A stretch of 64,000 nt of DNA from JAGPUQ01 sp963708735 (GTDB lineage: Bacteria; Pseudomonadota; Gammaproteobacteria; Pseudomonadales; Porticoccaceae). Position numbers and translations under genes: made by a program. The DNA is taken from NCBI GenBank assembly GCA_963708735.1, contig CAVPTW010000042.1:186001-250000 (forward strand), read 5' to 3'. The notes beneath the pieces were generated by a model. It worked only from the letters and a program-made list of their open reading frames with translations, made no database searches and was not told the DNA's origin. This document shows, piece after piece, positions 18,822 to 30,624 of this stretch (its first letter is position 1; each line of letters starts with the position of its first letter).

Positions 18822-19262
18822 TCAAGGTTTCGGTGGCGCGTCCCGCGGCACCACATCTTTGCTCGCTGTATCTTTGGTTGCCGTATCTTTACTTGCGGCT
18901 TCATCTGTCAGCGCCGGAATCTCCGCGCTGGCGGCATGATTGTCGCCAGCGTTCGCCGCCGGAATTTCATTGTCCGCTGGCGCAGCCTCAAGCATCTCGA
19001 TCGCTGGCGTAAGCGCTGCACCTGCGCCGGCGTTATGTTTCGCGATCACCGCCAGACCAAAACTGGTCAGGAAGAATACCAATGCCAGTCCCGCAGTTAC
19101 CCTGCTGAAGAAATTCCAGCTACCCACGCTGCCGAACAATGTTTGCGAAGCACCGGCGCCAAAGGACGCACCCGCCTCGGCGCCCTTGCCCTGCTGCAGC
19201 AGCACGAAAGCAATGATTGCACAGGCGGTGACAATATGTACCAGGATTACCAGGGTTTCCAT
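18822..19262 (-). CDS. secG: preprotein translocase subunit SecG
   Basis: This 146-residue inner-membrane protein assists SecYE-dependent export. Two transmembrane helices (about residues 3-21 and 53-72) flank the conserved cytoplasmic loop LLQQGKGAEAGASFGAGASQTLFGS. The family core is about 75-110 residues. Here a long C-terminal tail rich in Ala, Asp and Lys (with repeats of the type KDTA/TKDTASKD) is added, which is common in pseudomonad-type SecG. It overlaps the end of tpiA by 16 bp. Confidence 0.93.
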   Translation of the reverse strand: METLVILVHIVTACAIIAFVLLQQGKGAEAGASFGAGASQTLFGSVGSWNFFSRVTAGLALVFFLTSFGLAVIAKHNAGAGAALTPAIEMLEAAPADNEIPAANAGDNHAASAEIPALTDEAASKDTATKDTASKDVVPRDAPPKP

Positions 19263-20002
19263 GATTCTCCAACCGCCAGCCTACAAATGGCCATGAATTC
19301 TTCCGCCTGCAACGAGGCGCCACCGACCAGAACGCCATCTACGTCCGGCCGTGCAAACAATTCCGCAGCGTTCGTTTTCGATACGCTGCCGCCGTACAAA
19401 AGCCGGGTTTCGGCGCCACCGGCACCCAGCAAATCCCGAATGCGCACCTGGACATCCTGGACCTGCGCGGCGCTCGCGGTGGCGCCGGTACCAATTGCCC
19501 ATACGGGCTCATAGGCGATCACCGACTTTCCCAGCGCTTCCCAGCCCGCCACGTCGGCAATCGCCTCCAGTTGGCGGTGCAGTACCTGCCAGGTCGCGCC
19601 TGCATTGCGCTCGGCCGCGTCCTCACCGACACACAGCACTGGAATAATGCCCGCTGCGCGCGCGCGTTCAAACTGTCGCGCTACCCGGACGTCGGTTTCG
19701 CCGAACAGCCGCCGCCGCTCGGAATGTCCCACCAGGACGTACTGGCAGCCGACATCCGCCAGCATTGAACCCGCCACCTCACCGGTGTAGGCCCCGCATT
19801 CGTATTCGCTCAGGCTCTGCGCGCCGAGGCGAATCCCGGTGCCGGAAATCCGTGCCGCCGCTTCGGCCAGATACACGAAGGGAGGACACACGACAACTTC
19901 GACGTCGAGATTCGCAACCCCCGCAATGCCGTCAAGCAACTGACCCACTGAACGCTGTGAGCCGTTCATTTTCCAGTTGCCGATAACGAGAGGTTTGCGC
20001 AT
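19247..20002 (-). CDS. tpiA: triosephosphate isomerase
   Basis: This 251-residue glycolytic enzyme interconverts dihydroxyacetone phosphate and glyceraldehyde 3-phosphate. The catalytic residues are visible: Lys in GNWKMNG (residue 11), His in LVGHSERR (about residue 94) and Glu in AYEPVWAIGTG (about residue 166). The phosphate-binding YGGSV and GVLVGGASL motifs are near the C terminus. The length is normal. It is followed by secG, with a 16-bp overlap. Confidence 0.97.
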   Translation of the reverse strand: MRKPLVIGNWKMNGSQRSVGQLLDGIAGVANLDVEVVVCPPFVYLAEAAARISGTGIRLGAQSLSEYECGAYTGEVAGSMLADVGCQYVLVGHSERRRLFGETDVRVARQFERARAAGIIPVLCVGEDAAERNAGATWQVLHRQLEAIADVAGWEALGKSVIAYEPVWAIGTGATASAAQVQDVQVRIRDLLGAGGAETRLLYGGSVSKTNAAELFARPDVDGVLVGGASLQAEEFMAICRLAVGESWKPW

Positions 20003-20066
20003 AACTCGGGTCGAAAAAGGGCGCCAATAGTAGCCAAGTTAACTTCGACAAACAAGAAAAAAGGCT

Positions 20067-21410
20067 TCAGCCAGTCGCTCCAGCCACCGCTGCAGCAACT
20101 TCCTCGGCCAGGCACTGCACCAGATCGATGTCTTCGCCTTCGACCATGACCCGGATCACCGGCTCGGTTCCGGAAGGTCTCAACAACACACGACCTTTGC
20201 CCGCAAGTTTACGTTCCGCCGTGCTGACAGCCGCGCGCACCTCTGGTCCGACGCGGAATGCAGACCCGGCGCTGACCGCCACGTTGATCATGATTTGCGG
20301 CAGCTTGGCCACATCGACGCACAATTGATCGAGCGGCCGTCCACTTTCGATGACCGCGCGCAACACCTGCAGGGCCGCAACAAGACCATCACCCGTGGTG
20401 GTGAGATCGCGACAGACGATATGGCCCGAGCTTTCGCCGCCCAGGGTCCATTCGCGTTCACGCAACGCCTCGTTCACATAGCGGTCGCCGACGGCGGTAC
20501 GCAGAAACGGCACGCCGATCCGCGCCAACGCGAGTTCGAGCCCGTAGTTGGTCATCAAGGTCCCGGCGACGCCGGTGCAACCATCGCCGTGGCGCTGCCG
20601 ATGCGCGGCAATCACGTAGAGGAGTTGGTCGCCATCCACAATGGCCCCGGTTCGATCCACGAATACGACCCGATCACCGTCACCATCGAAGGCAATACCC
20701 AAATCTGCGTCCAGTGCCCGCACCGCCTGCTGCACGGCGGCCGGCGCGGTCGATCCGCAATCGCGGTTGATATTGCAGCCGTCCGGTTCGACACCCAGGG
20801 CATGGACAGTCGCGCCGAGCTCCCGGAATACATCCTGCGCGACGTGGTAAGTCGCGCCGTTGGCGCAATCCACCACCAGCTTCAGGCCCTTGAGACTGAT
20901 ATCGGGGGGCAGCGTCCCCTTGCAGAATTCGATGTAACGACCCGCCGCATCCCCGATCCGGCTGGCGCGCCCGAGCTGTTCCGACGCCACCGTGGTAACC
21001 GGTTCGCCCAGATGGCGCTCAATCTCGATTTCCACCGCATCGGACAGCTTGCAGCCATCGGCACCGAAGAATTTGATGCCGTTGTCATCGAAGGGGTTAT
21101 GCGACGCGCTGATCACTATCCCCGCCGAGGCGCGAAAAGTCCGGGTCAAGTACGCGATGGCCGGCGTCGGCATCGGCCCCAGCAAGCTCACATCCACGCC
21201 GGCGGCGATGATTCCCGCCTGGAGTGCGGACTCAAACAGATAACCGGAAATCCGGGTGTCCTTGCCCACCAGAATCAAGCGCCGCCCCTCGCCGTACTGG
21301 CCGAACACCTTGCCGGCGGCCCAGCCCAGGCGGAGCACGAAATCGGCGGTGATGGGATGCTGCCCCACACGGCCGCGAATACCGTCGGTGCCGAACAGCC
21401 GCTTCGTCAT
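20067..21410 (-). CDS. glmM: phosphoglucosamine mutase
   Basis: This 447-residue enzyme makes glucosamine 1-phosphate for peptidoglycan and lipopolysaccharide precursors. The phosphoserine active site lies in GIVISASHNPFDDNG (about residue 102), the magnesium loop in AFDGDGDRVVFVD (about residue 240), the sugar-binding loop in GGESSGH (about residue 325) and the phosphate site in RPSGTEPVIRVMVEG near the end. It overlaps folP by four bases (ATGA), the usual folP-glmM coupling. Confidence 0.97.
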   Translation of the reverse strand: MTKRLFGTDGIRGRVGQHPITADFVLRLGWAAGKVFGQYGEGRRLILVGKDTRISGYLFESALQAGIIAAGVDVSLLGPMPTPAIAYLTRTFRASAGIVISASHNPFDDNGIKFFGADGCKLSDAVEIEIERHLGEPVTTVASEQLGRASRIGDAAGRYIEFCKGTLPPDISLKGLKLVVDCANGATYHVAQDVFRELGATVHALGVEPDGCNINRDCGSTAPAAVQQAVRALDADLGIAFDGDGDRVVFVDRTGAIVDGDQLLYVIAAHRQRHGDGCTGVAGTLMTNYGLELALARIGVPFLRTAVGDRYVNEALREREWTLGGESSGHIVCRDLTTTGDGLVAALQVLRAVIESGRPLDQLCVDVAKLPQIMINVAVSAGSAFRVGPEVRAAVSTAERKLAGKGRVLLRPSGTEPVIRVMVEGEDIDLVQCLAEEVAAAVAGATG

Positions 21411-22318
21411 TGGATTGACTCAGCAGAGGGCTCGGGCGACCGCAAGCCGGGCTCGACCGCGGCCAGAACCTTCAGCGCATCTACCGTCGCCGCGACATCG
21501 TGCACCCGCACCACGGCCGCGCCCAGACGCGCCGCAAGCAATGCCAGCGCCACACTGCCATGAGTCCGGTCGGCCACCGGGTTGCCGGTGATTTCTCCCA
21601 CCATGCGCTTGCGCGAGAGTCCCGCCAGAACCGGCACTCCAGGCGGCGCGATGCTCGACAACGCACGCAGCAGTGCCAGATTGTGCGCGAGGGTTTTGCC
21701 GAACCCGAACCCGGGATCGACCAGTAGCGCTTCCCGGGATATCCCGGCCGCGCCACAGGCGGCTACCCGGGCTGCGAGAAATTCCCGCACCTCGGCGACC
21801 ACGTCGTCGTAGTGGGGAGATGCCTGCATGGTCCCGGGCTCGCCCTGCATGTGCACCAGACACACCGGCAATCGGGTCGCCGCCGCCGCCGCCATCGCAC
21901 CGGGCCGCCGTAGCGCGCGGACGTCGTTGATCAGCGCCGCACCGGCGGCTGCGGCCTCGCGCATGACCACCGGCGAGCTGGTATCCACGGAAATCAACAC
22001 ATCGAAGCGGGACGTCAGCGCGGCAATAATGGGAATCACCCGGTCAAGCTCGGCAGCGTCGGATACCGGCGTGGCGCCGGGCCGGGTGGATTCGCCGCCC
22101 ACGTCCAGCAGGTCGGCACCTTCCGCGACCAGCGTCGCCGCCCGGGCGATCGCCCGATCAACACAGCTTCCTCTGCCCTGAAAGCTCCCGCCATTGGCGA
22201 ACAGGCCGTCACCGGAAAATGAATCCGGTGTCGCATTGAGAATACCCATGACCAGCGGCGTCGAGCGGCGGCGACGCTCCAGCCAGCGTGGCTGAAATGA
22301 AGTCACACAACCCTCCAT
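21407..22318 (-). CDS. folP: dihydropteroate synthase
   Basis: This 303-residue enzyme joins p-aminobenzoate to the pterin in folate synthesis and is the target of sulfonamides. Pterin-binding signatures are present: VMGILNATPDSFSGDG near residue 24, DVGGESTRPGA near residue 75 and LVDPGFGFGKTLAHN near residue 200. The C-terminal TIM-barrel strand reads VVRVHDVAATVDAL. ATG 22318 is used; GTG four codons later is an alternative. It lies between ftsH and glmM, as in many gammaproteobacteria. Confidence 0.96.
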   Translation of the reverse strand: MEGCVTSFQPRWLERRRRSTPLVMGILNATPDSFSGDGLFANGGSFQGRGSCVDRAIARAATLVAEGADLLDVGGESTRPGATPVSDAAELDRVIPIIAALTSRFDVLISVDTSSPVVMREAAAAGAALINDVRALRRPGAMAAAAATRLPVCLVHMQGEPGTMQASPHYDDVVAEVREFLAARVAACGAAGISREALLVDPGFGFGKTLAHNLALLRALSSIAPPGVPVLAGLSRKRMVGEITGNPVADRTHGSVALALLAARLGAAVVRVHDVAATVDALKVLAAVEPGLRSPEPSAESIQ

Positions 22319-22357
22319 TACTGGCCGGACCGGCAGTTATCGGTCATCAGTCCCGGG

Positions 22358-24256
22358 TCAGCTGCCTTCCACCGGACCACCAATGGGCGTCGACCCGGTC
22401 GCACCGCGAACGTCACCCTTGGGTCCCTGTCCAAGGTCCACGTCGTGCCACTCCCTGGGCGGACGCACCTTGCGCCGCGCCATCAGATCGTTGACCTGGT
22501 CGGCATCCAGGGTTTCGTACTCCATGAGCGCGGCTTTCATGGCGTGCAGGATATCGATGTTTTCTTCCAGCAAGCCTTTGGCGCGCGCGTAGCACTCGTC
22601 GATGATGCGCCGCACTTCCTCATCGATCCGCTGGGAAGTGGCGCCGGAAAAATTGCGCGCCCCGGCGACCGGACCCATGGTTTCCTCCTCGCCGTAGAGA
22701 ATCGGGCCGAGTTCCTCGGTCAGACCCCATTTGGTGACCATGGCGCGCACCAGCTGGCTGGCCCGCTCGATATCGTTGGAAGCCCCGGTGGTGACGCCTT
22801 CCCTGCCATGAATCAGCTCCTCGGCGATGCGCCCCCCGAACAGGCTGCATACCAGTCCGAGCAGCTTGCGGCGACTCATGCTGTATTGATCCTCTTCCGG
22901 CAGGAACTGGGTCAAACCCAGTGCGCGGCCGCGCGGAATAATGGTGACCTTGTGGACCGGGTCATGCTCGGGCATGAGCCGACCGATGATCGCATGGCCC
23001 GCCTCGTGGTAGGCGGTATTCGCCTTTTCTTCCTCGGACATCACCATGGAGCGACGCTCGGACCCCATCATGATCTTGTCGCGGGCTTTCTCGAATTCTT
23101 CCATGGTCACCAGGCGCTTGTTGGAACGCGCCGCGAACAGGGCCGCCTCATTCACCAGGTTGGCGAGATCCGCGCCGGAAAACCCCGGTGTACCGCGCGC
23201 CACGATGCTCAGGTTCAAACGTTCGTCGACCGGCACCTTGCGCACATGGACCTTGAGAATCTGCTCGCGGCCCCGGATATCGGGCAGTCCGACGAACACC
23301 TGGCGATCAAAGCGGCCCGGGCGGAGCAGCGCCTTGTCCAGCACATCGGGGCGGTTGGAAGCGGCGATCACGATCACGCCCTCGTTGCCCTCGAAGCCGT
23401 CCATTTCGACCAGCAACTGGTTGAGCGTCTGCTCGCGCTCGTCGTTGCCGCCCCCCCAGCCGCCACCACGGGTGCGACCGACCGCATCGATTTCGTCGAT
23501 AAAGACGATGCAGGGCGCCTGCTTTTTGGCCTGATCGAACATGTCGCGCACCCGCGAGGCGCCGACACCGACGAACATTTCCACAAAATCGGAACCGGAG
23601 ATCGAGAAAAACGGTACCCGCGCCTCACCGGCAATCGCCCGCGCCAGCAGCGTCTTGCCCGTGCCGGGCGGCCCGGACATGAGGACACCCCGGGGAATGC
23701 GGCCCCCGAGCGTCTGGAACTTGCTGGGATCGCGCAGGAATTCGACCAGCTCGCGGACATCTTCCTTGGCTTCATCGACGCCGGCGACATCGGCAAAGGT
23801 GGTCTTGATCTGATCCTCACTGAGCAGCCGCGCCTTGGATTTCCCAAACGCCATGGGTCCGGCGCGTCCGCCACCCATACCACCCTGCATCTGGCGCATG
23901 AAGAACATGAAAATGCCAACAATCAGCAGAATCGGGAACGCGGCGAGGAACAGTTGCTGCCAGAAGCTGGCCTTGTCGGGCTCGCGTCCCTCGACGTTGA
24001 CGCTGTGATTGAGCAGATCGCTCATCAGACCGCTGTCATAGACGTCGGGGCGGACGGTCCGGAAACGGGCACCGCTTTGGCGTTCGCCTTCGATCACCAG
24101 ACCGTCGATGACGACCGATCGTACCTGCCCCGCCTGCACTTCATCCACAAAATTGGTGTAGGTGATGGTCTCGGGTACCGCCCCGCCCTTGAAATTCTGA
24201 AAAATCGACAACAGGACGGCGGCAATGATCAGCCACAAAATGAGGTTCTTTGCCAT
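22358..24256 (-). CDS. ftsH: ATP-dependent zinc metalloprotease FtsH
   Basis: This 632-residue membrane-anchored AAA+ protease degrades unstable cytosolic and misassembled membrane proteins. Transmembrane helices at about residues 3-20 and 100-120 flank a periplasmic domain. The AAA module has Walker A GPPGTGKTLLARA (about residue 195), Walker B IVFIDEIDAV and the second region of homology. The zinc site HEAGHAI is near residue 415. The start at ATG 24256 gives the family N terminus MAKNLILW. It lies 87 bp after rlmE, the usual rlmE-ftsH-folP-glmM order. Confidence 0.97.
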   Translation of the reverse strand: MAKNLILWLIIAAVLLSIFQNFKGGAVPETITYTNFVDEVQAGQVRSVVIDGLVIEGERQSGARFRTVRPDVYDSGLMSDLLNHSVNVEGREPDKASFWQQLFLAAFPILLIVGIFMFFMRQMQGGMGGGRAGPMAFGKSKARLLSEDQIKTTFADVAGVDEAKEDVRELVEFLRDPSKFQTLGGRIPRGVLMSGPPGTGKTLLARAIAGEARVPFFSISGSDFVEMFVGVGASRVRDMFDQAKKQAPCIVFIDEIDAVGRTRGGGWGGGNDEREQTLNQLLVEMDGFEGNEGVIVIAASNRPDVLDKALLRPGRFDRQVFVGLPDIRGREQILKVHVRKVPVDERLNLSIVARGTPGFSGADLANLVNEAALFAARSNKRLVTMEEFEKARDKIMMGSERRSMVMSEEEKANTAYHEAGHAIIGRLMPEHDPVHKVTIIPRGRALGLTQFLPEEDQYSMSRRKLLGLVCSLFGGRIAEELIHGREGVTTGASNDIERASQLVRAMVTKWGLTEELGPILYGEEETMGPVAGARNFSGATSQRIDEEVRRIIDECYARAKGLLEENIDILHAMKAALMEYETLDADQVNDLMARRKVRPPREWHDVDLGQGPKGDVRGATGSTPIGGPVEGS

Positions 24257-24343
24257 CTCGCTCAACGGATTATCCTCGTGGCGGCCCGGGACCGCCTGGA
24301 TGGGCAACAGCATCTGTCATGGGAAACGATTATAGCCACTATG

Positions 24344-24985
24344 CTACTCCGACTGTGGGGTTGCGCGGTGCCCGCTTGCCACCCAGTAGACTTCACGGGA
24401 TTCCTGGCGCGACGCGTCCGGTTTGCGGACCAGAACCCGCGTGAACTGCTTGCGCGCCGCCGCCAGCAGCAGATCGGAGCCTTCGCCCTGAAACACCTTG
24501 GCCACGAAAACCCCTCCGGGCTTCAACACGCGAGCGGCAAACTCGAGCGCCAACTCCACCAGATACATGGCCCTGGGTTGATCCACGCCCCGCATACCAC
24601 TCATGTTGGGGGCCATGTCCGAGATTACAACGTCTACCCGCGCATCGCCGAGCGCATCCATCAATACCGCCAGCACTTCGGTTTCCGTGAAATCGCCCTG
24701 CAGGAACGTCACCCCCGGAATGTCCGCCATCGGCAACAGATCGCAGGCAAACAGCCGGCCACCGGGCGCGATTTTCTGAGCCGCCACCTGCGACCAGCCA
24801 CCGGGCGCCGCGCCCAGATCAACCACGGTCTGCCCGGGACGAAACACGCGATACGCCCGATCCAGCTCCAGCAGTTTGTAGCTCGCACGGGAGCGATAGC
24901 CCTCGCGCCGCGACGCCTGCACATAGGGGTCACGCTCGTGCTGGCGCAGCCAGCGCCGGCTACTGCTGTTCTTCGATTTCGCCAT
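24344..24985 (-). CDS. rlmE: 23S rRNA (uridine(2552)-2'-O)-methyltransferase RlmE
   Basis: This 213-residue SAM-dependent methyltransferase (FtsJ/RrmJ) modifies U2552 in the ribosomal A-loop. The N-terminal basic stretch and RSRASYKLLELD supply the catalytic Lys. Motif I is VVDLGAAPGGWSQVA (about residue 60), the catalytic Asp lies in VVISDMAPNMSG (about residue 125), and the second Lys lies in FVAKVFQGEG. The start is ATG 24985, where MAKSKNSSS begins. It is divergent from yhbY across 43 bp, a conserved pair. Confidence 0.95.
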   Translation of the reverse strand: MAKSKNSSSRRWLRQHERDPYVQASRREGYRSRASYKLLELDRAYRVFRPGQTVVDLGAAPGGWSQVAAQKIAPGGRLFACDLLPMADIPGVTFLQGDFTETEVLAVLMDALGDARVDVVISDMAPNMSGMRGVDQPRAMYLVELALEFAARVLKPGGVFVAKVFQGEGSDLLLAAARKQFTRVLVRKPDASRQESREVYWVASGHRATPQSE

Positions 24986-25028
24986 GATCGCGTCTGCTAC
25001 AATCGCCGCCCCCTGCGGAGCGTATGAC

Positions 25029-25340
25029 ATGAGCCTGGACAGCGACGGCAAAAAACATCTGCGCCGCATCGGTCACGGGCTGACGCCTGCCGTGACCGTA
25101 GCCAGCAAGGGGTTCACCGATCCTGTCCGGGCGGAAATCGAGCGCGCACTGACCGATCACGAGCTGATCAAGGTCCGGATATCCGTACCGGAACGCGACC
25201 AGCGTCGCGAGTTGATCGAAGCCATCACGGCGGCCACCGGCGCGGAACTGGTACAGGCCGTGGGTCGGGTGATCCTGCTGTTTCGCAAAAACCCACAACC
25301 CGACCCGCGCCTCTCCAACCTGCTGCGCCACGGCGGCTAA
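25029..25340 (+). CDS. yhbY: ribosome assembly RNA-binding protein YhbY
   Basis: This 103-residue single CRM-domain (CRS1-YhbY) protein associates with pre-50S subunits. The domain is recognised from LRRIGHGLTPAVTVASKG and the C-terminal VGRVILLFRKNP. The start is set at ATG 25029, in the order expected for the family; the open frame to 24984 overlaps the rlmE start and is unlikely. It is divergently transcribed from rlmE. Confidence 0.93.
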   Translation: MSLDSDGKKHLRRIGHGLTPAVTVASKGFTDPVRAEIERALTDHELIKVRISVPERDQRRELIEAITAATGAELVQAVGRVILLFRKNPQPDPRLSNLLRHGG

Positions 25341-25377
25341 GCCCGGTCCCGGACCAGGCATCGCAACGACCGAACCT

Positions 25378-26181
25378 TCAACCGGCCTTGGCCGAGGGGA
25401 ACTTCGCCGGGCGTTTTTCTTTCACGGCGGCCACGCCTTCGGCGGCGTCGGGACTCAGGAAGCACTGCATCTCCATGCGCAGCGAGTTCTCGAAGATGGG
25501 CGCCGCCTGCTTGATCCAGCCGTTCAGCGTGGTCTTGGTGCCGCGGATCGCCTGTTGGGCGCCGGAAGCAAGCTGATCGGCCACCGCCAGGGCGCGCGGC
25601 AACACCTGATCCTGGGGACAGCACAGGCTCACCAGACCGATGCGCTCGGCTTCCTTGCCGTCGATGAACTCGGCGGTCATCAGGTAATACTTGGCTTTCG
25701 CCATGCCACACAGGATGGGCCACACGATGGCGGCATGGTCACCGGCGCCGACGCCCAGCTTGACGTGGCCGTCGGTGATTTTCGCGGTCTCGGACATGAT
25801 GCTGATGTCCGCCATGATGGCCACCGCCAATCCGGCGCCCACGGCAACCCCGTTGATGGCCGAGATGATGGGTTTTTCCAGGTCCAGCATGCGGTAGACG
25901 ATATCGGCCGCCTCCTTCTGGATACGCTGCACCGCATCGGCCTTGCCCACGACGCCCTCGATCCAGGTCAGGTCGCCACCGGCGGAAAACGCCTTGCCGG
26001 CGCCGGTGATGACCACGACATTGGTCGCATCGTCGCGGGCAACCGTATCCCACACCTGGGTGAGCTCCCAGTGCAGGCGGCCGTTGGTCGCATTCATCAC
26101 GTCGGGACGGTTGATGGTTATCAGCAGCACGCCCTTGGGTTTGTGCTCGAACAACAGGTGCTGGTAATCGGCATAGTTCAT
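25378..26181 (-). CDS. enoyl-CoA hydratase/isomerase family protein (crotonase)
   Basis: This 267-residue crotonase-fold enzyme acts on a CoA thioester. The oxyanion-hole segments are VITGAGKAFSAGGDLTWIEG (about residue 60) and ISAINGVAVGAGLAVAIMADI (about residue 108). The usual second catalytic Glu of hydratases is not obvious in LGVGAGDHAAIVWP, where an Asp is present instead, as in some isomerases and ring-cleaving crotonases. The start at ATG 26181 follows the family. It is probably in one unit with the upstream AhpD-like gene (51-bp gap). A hydratase/isomerase step in lipid or aromatic breakdown is inferred. Confidence 0.88.
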   Translation of the reverse strand: MNYADYQHLLFEHKPKGVLLITINRPDVMNATNGRLHWELTQVWDTVARDDATNVVVITGAGKAFSAGGDLTWIEGVVGKADAVQRIQKEAADIVYRMLDLEKPIISAINGVAVGAGLAVAIMADISIMSETAKITDGHVKLGVGAGDHAAIVWPILCGMAKAKYYLMTAEFIDGKEAERIGLVSLCCPQDQVLPRALAVADQLASGAQQAIRGTKTTLNGWIKQAAPIFENSLRMEMQCFLSPDAAEGVAAVKEKRPAKFPSAKAG

Positions 26182-26231
26182 GGTGACTCCCGGGTAGCTT
26201 GTGAATGAAAAAGTGGTGGTGGCAGCCTCTG

Positions 26232-26795
26232 CTATTTGCAGAGCTGCGGATCCAGCGTCATGCCTTCGTCGAGCTGCACGCCGCAGGTATTGAGCGCCAT
26301 GGACACCAGGTTGTACTGGCCCACGGTGAACACGATATCCAGCAACTGCTCGGTGGAATAGAACTCGGCGAGACCCTTCCAGGTCGCATCGGTGATAAAG
26401 GCATCCGCATGGAGTTCGTCGGTCGCGCGCAACAACAGGCTCTCCGCGCGCGTCCAGCCGGGCGCATCCGCGCCTTGCTTGATACGCTCGATTTCGGCCG
26501 CATTGAGATCGCATTCCAACCCGATCAGCACATGCTGGCCCCACTCGTAGCCGGATTTGCACAGCCAGCCGATACGCAGAATCAGGATCTCGCGATCACG
26601 CAGGCTGAGGCTGGACTTGCCCATGATGTGATTGGCAAACACCAGCCACCGCTTGGCGAGCTTGGGATGATTGGCCAGGGTTTTGAAAATATTGAGAACG
26701 CGGCCGTTGACGCGCAGGTCACCGATCACCGAACGCTGTTCCTCGGTCCAGTTTTCCGGTTGCACCGGCGCTACGCGGGGAGTTTTCATTCGCAT
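26232..26795 (-). CDS. carboxymuconolactone decarboxylase / AhpD-fold protein
   Basis: This 187-residue all-helical AhpD-like protein is recognised by the core RDREILILRIGWLCKSGYEWGQHV at about residues 68-90. The CxxC pair of redox-active AhpD proteins is missing: only one Cys stands before SGYEWGQHV, and His is kept. This places it with carboxymuconolactone-decarboxylase-like members rather than peroxiredoxin reductases. Such genes often accompany acyl-CoA catabolism operons, and here it precedes the crotonase. The substrate is unknown. Confidence 0.85.
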   Translation of the reverse strand: MRMKTPRVAPVQPENWTEEQRSVIGDLRVNGRVLNIFKTLANHPKLAKRWLVFANHIMGKSSLSLRDREILILRIGWLCKSGYEWGQHVLIGLECDLNAAEIERIKQGADAPGWTRAESLLLRATDELHADAFITDATWKGLAEFYSTEQLLDIVFTVGQYNLVSMALNTCGVQLDEGMTLDPQLCK

Positions 26796-26905
26796 GTCGG
26801 ATTCCTCTCAGAACAATGAATTTTCCGGTGAAGCGGCTCACGCAATGCACTGATACATCAATAGCCATGGGGGTGGGTACTGCCTCGCCCCGAATGCCAC
26901 CCTGC

Positions 26906-27378
26906 TCAGATGTACGCCACCTGGTCGATCTCGTAGCTCACTGTACCCGAGGGGGTCTGCACCGCAACCTCGTCGCCCACCCGCTTGCCGATCAGGGCGC
27001 GCGCGATCGGCGACTGGTAGGAAATCCGGCCCGCCTTCACATCGGCCTCGTCGTCGCCGACGATGCGGTAGACCCGGGTTTCGTCGCTGTCCAGGTTGAT
27101 CACCGTGACGGTGGCGCCAAAAATCACTTTATCGTCCGGCGGCAGGCGGGTGACGTCGATGATCTGGGCGCGACTGAGCTTGCTTTCGATTTCCTGAATC
27201 CGCCCTTCGGCGAAACTCTGCTGCTCCCGCGCGGCATGGTACTCGGCGTTCTCTTTGAGGTCGCCGTGGGCGCGCGCCTCCGCGATCGCGCGCACGATGC
27301 GCGGCCGCTCGACCCGTTTCAGATGCTCCAGCTCGGCGCGCAGCTTCTCGGCGCCGGCTTCGGTCATCGGCACCCGGC

Positions 27379-27382
<4 letters not shown>
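26906..27382 (-). CDS. greA: transcription elongation factor GreA
   Basis: This 158-residue factor enters the RNA polymerase secondary channel and rescues backtracked complexes. An N-terminal coiled coil (PMTEAGAEKLRAELEHLK, then GDLKENAEYHAAREQQ with the acidic tip) is followed by the FKBP-like domain ending in GTVSYEIDQVAYI. The start is taken as GTG 27382, which overlaps the carB stop as GTGA and gives exactly the family length. The much longer open frame upstream lies within carB. Transcription is thus carA-carB-greA. Confidence 0.94.
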
Positions 27383-30600
<3,218 letters not shown>

Positions 30601-30624
30601 GTGTGTCTCGGTCGGGTACCCCGG

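Noticed and set aside
22445..25027. 860-codon open frame on the plus strand
   Set aside because: It runs antisense through ftsH and rlmE, which are clearly conserved; the frame is open only because of high third-position GC.
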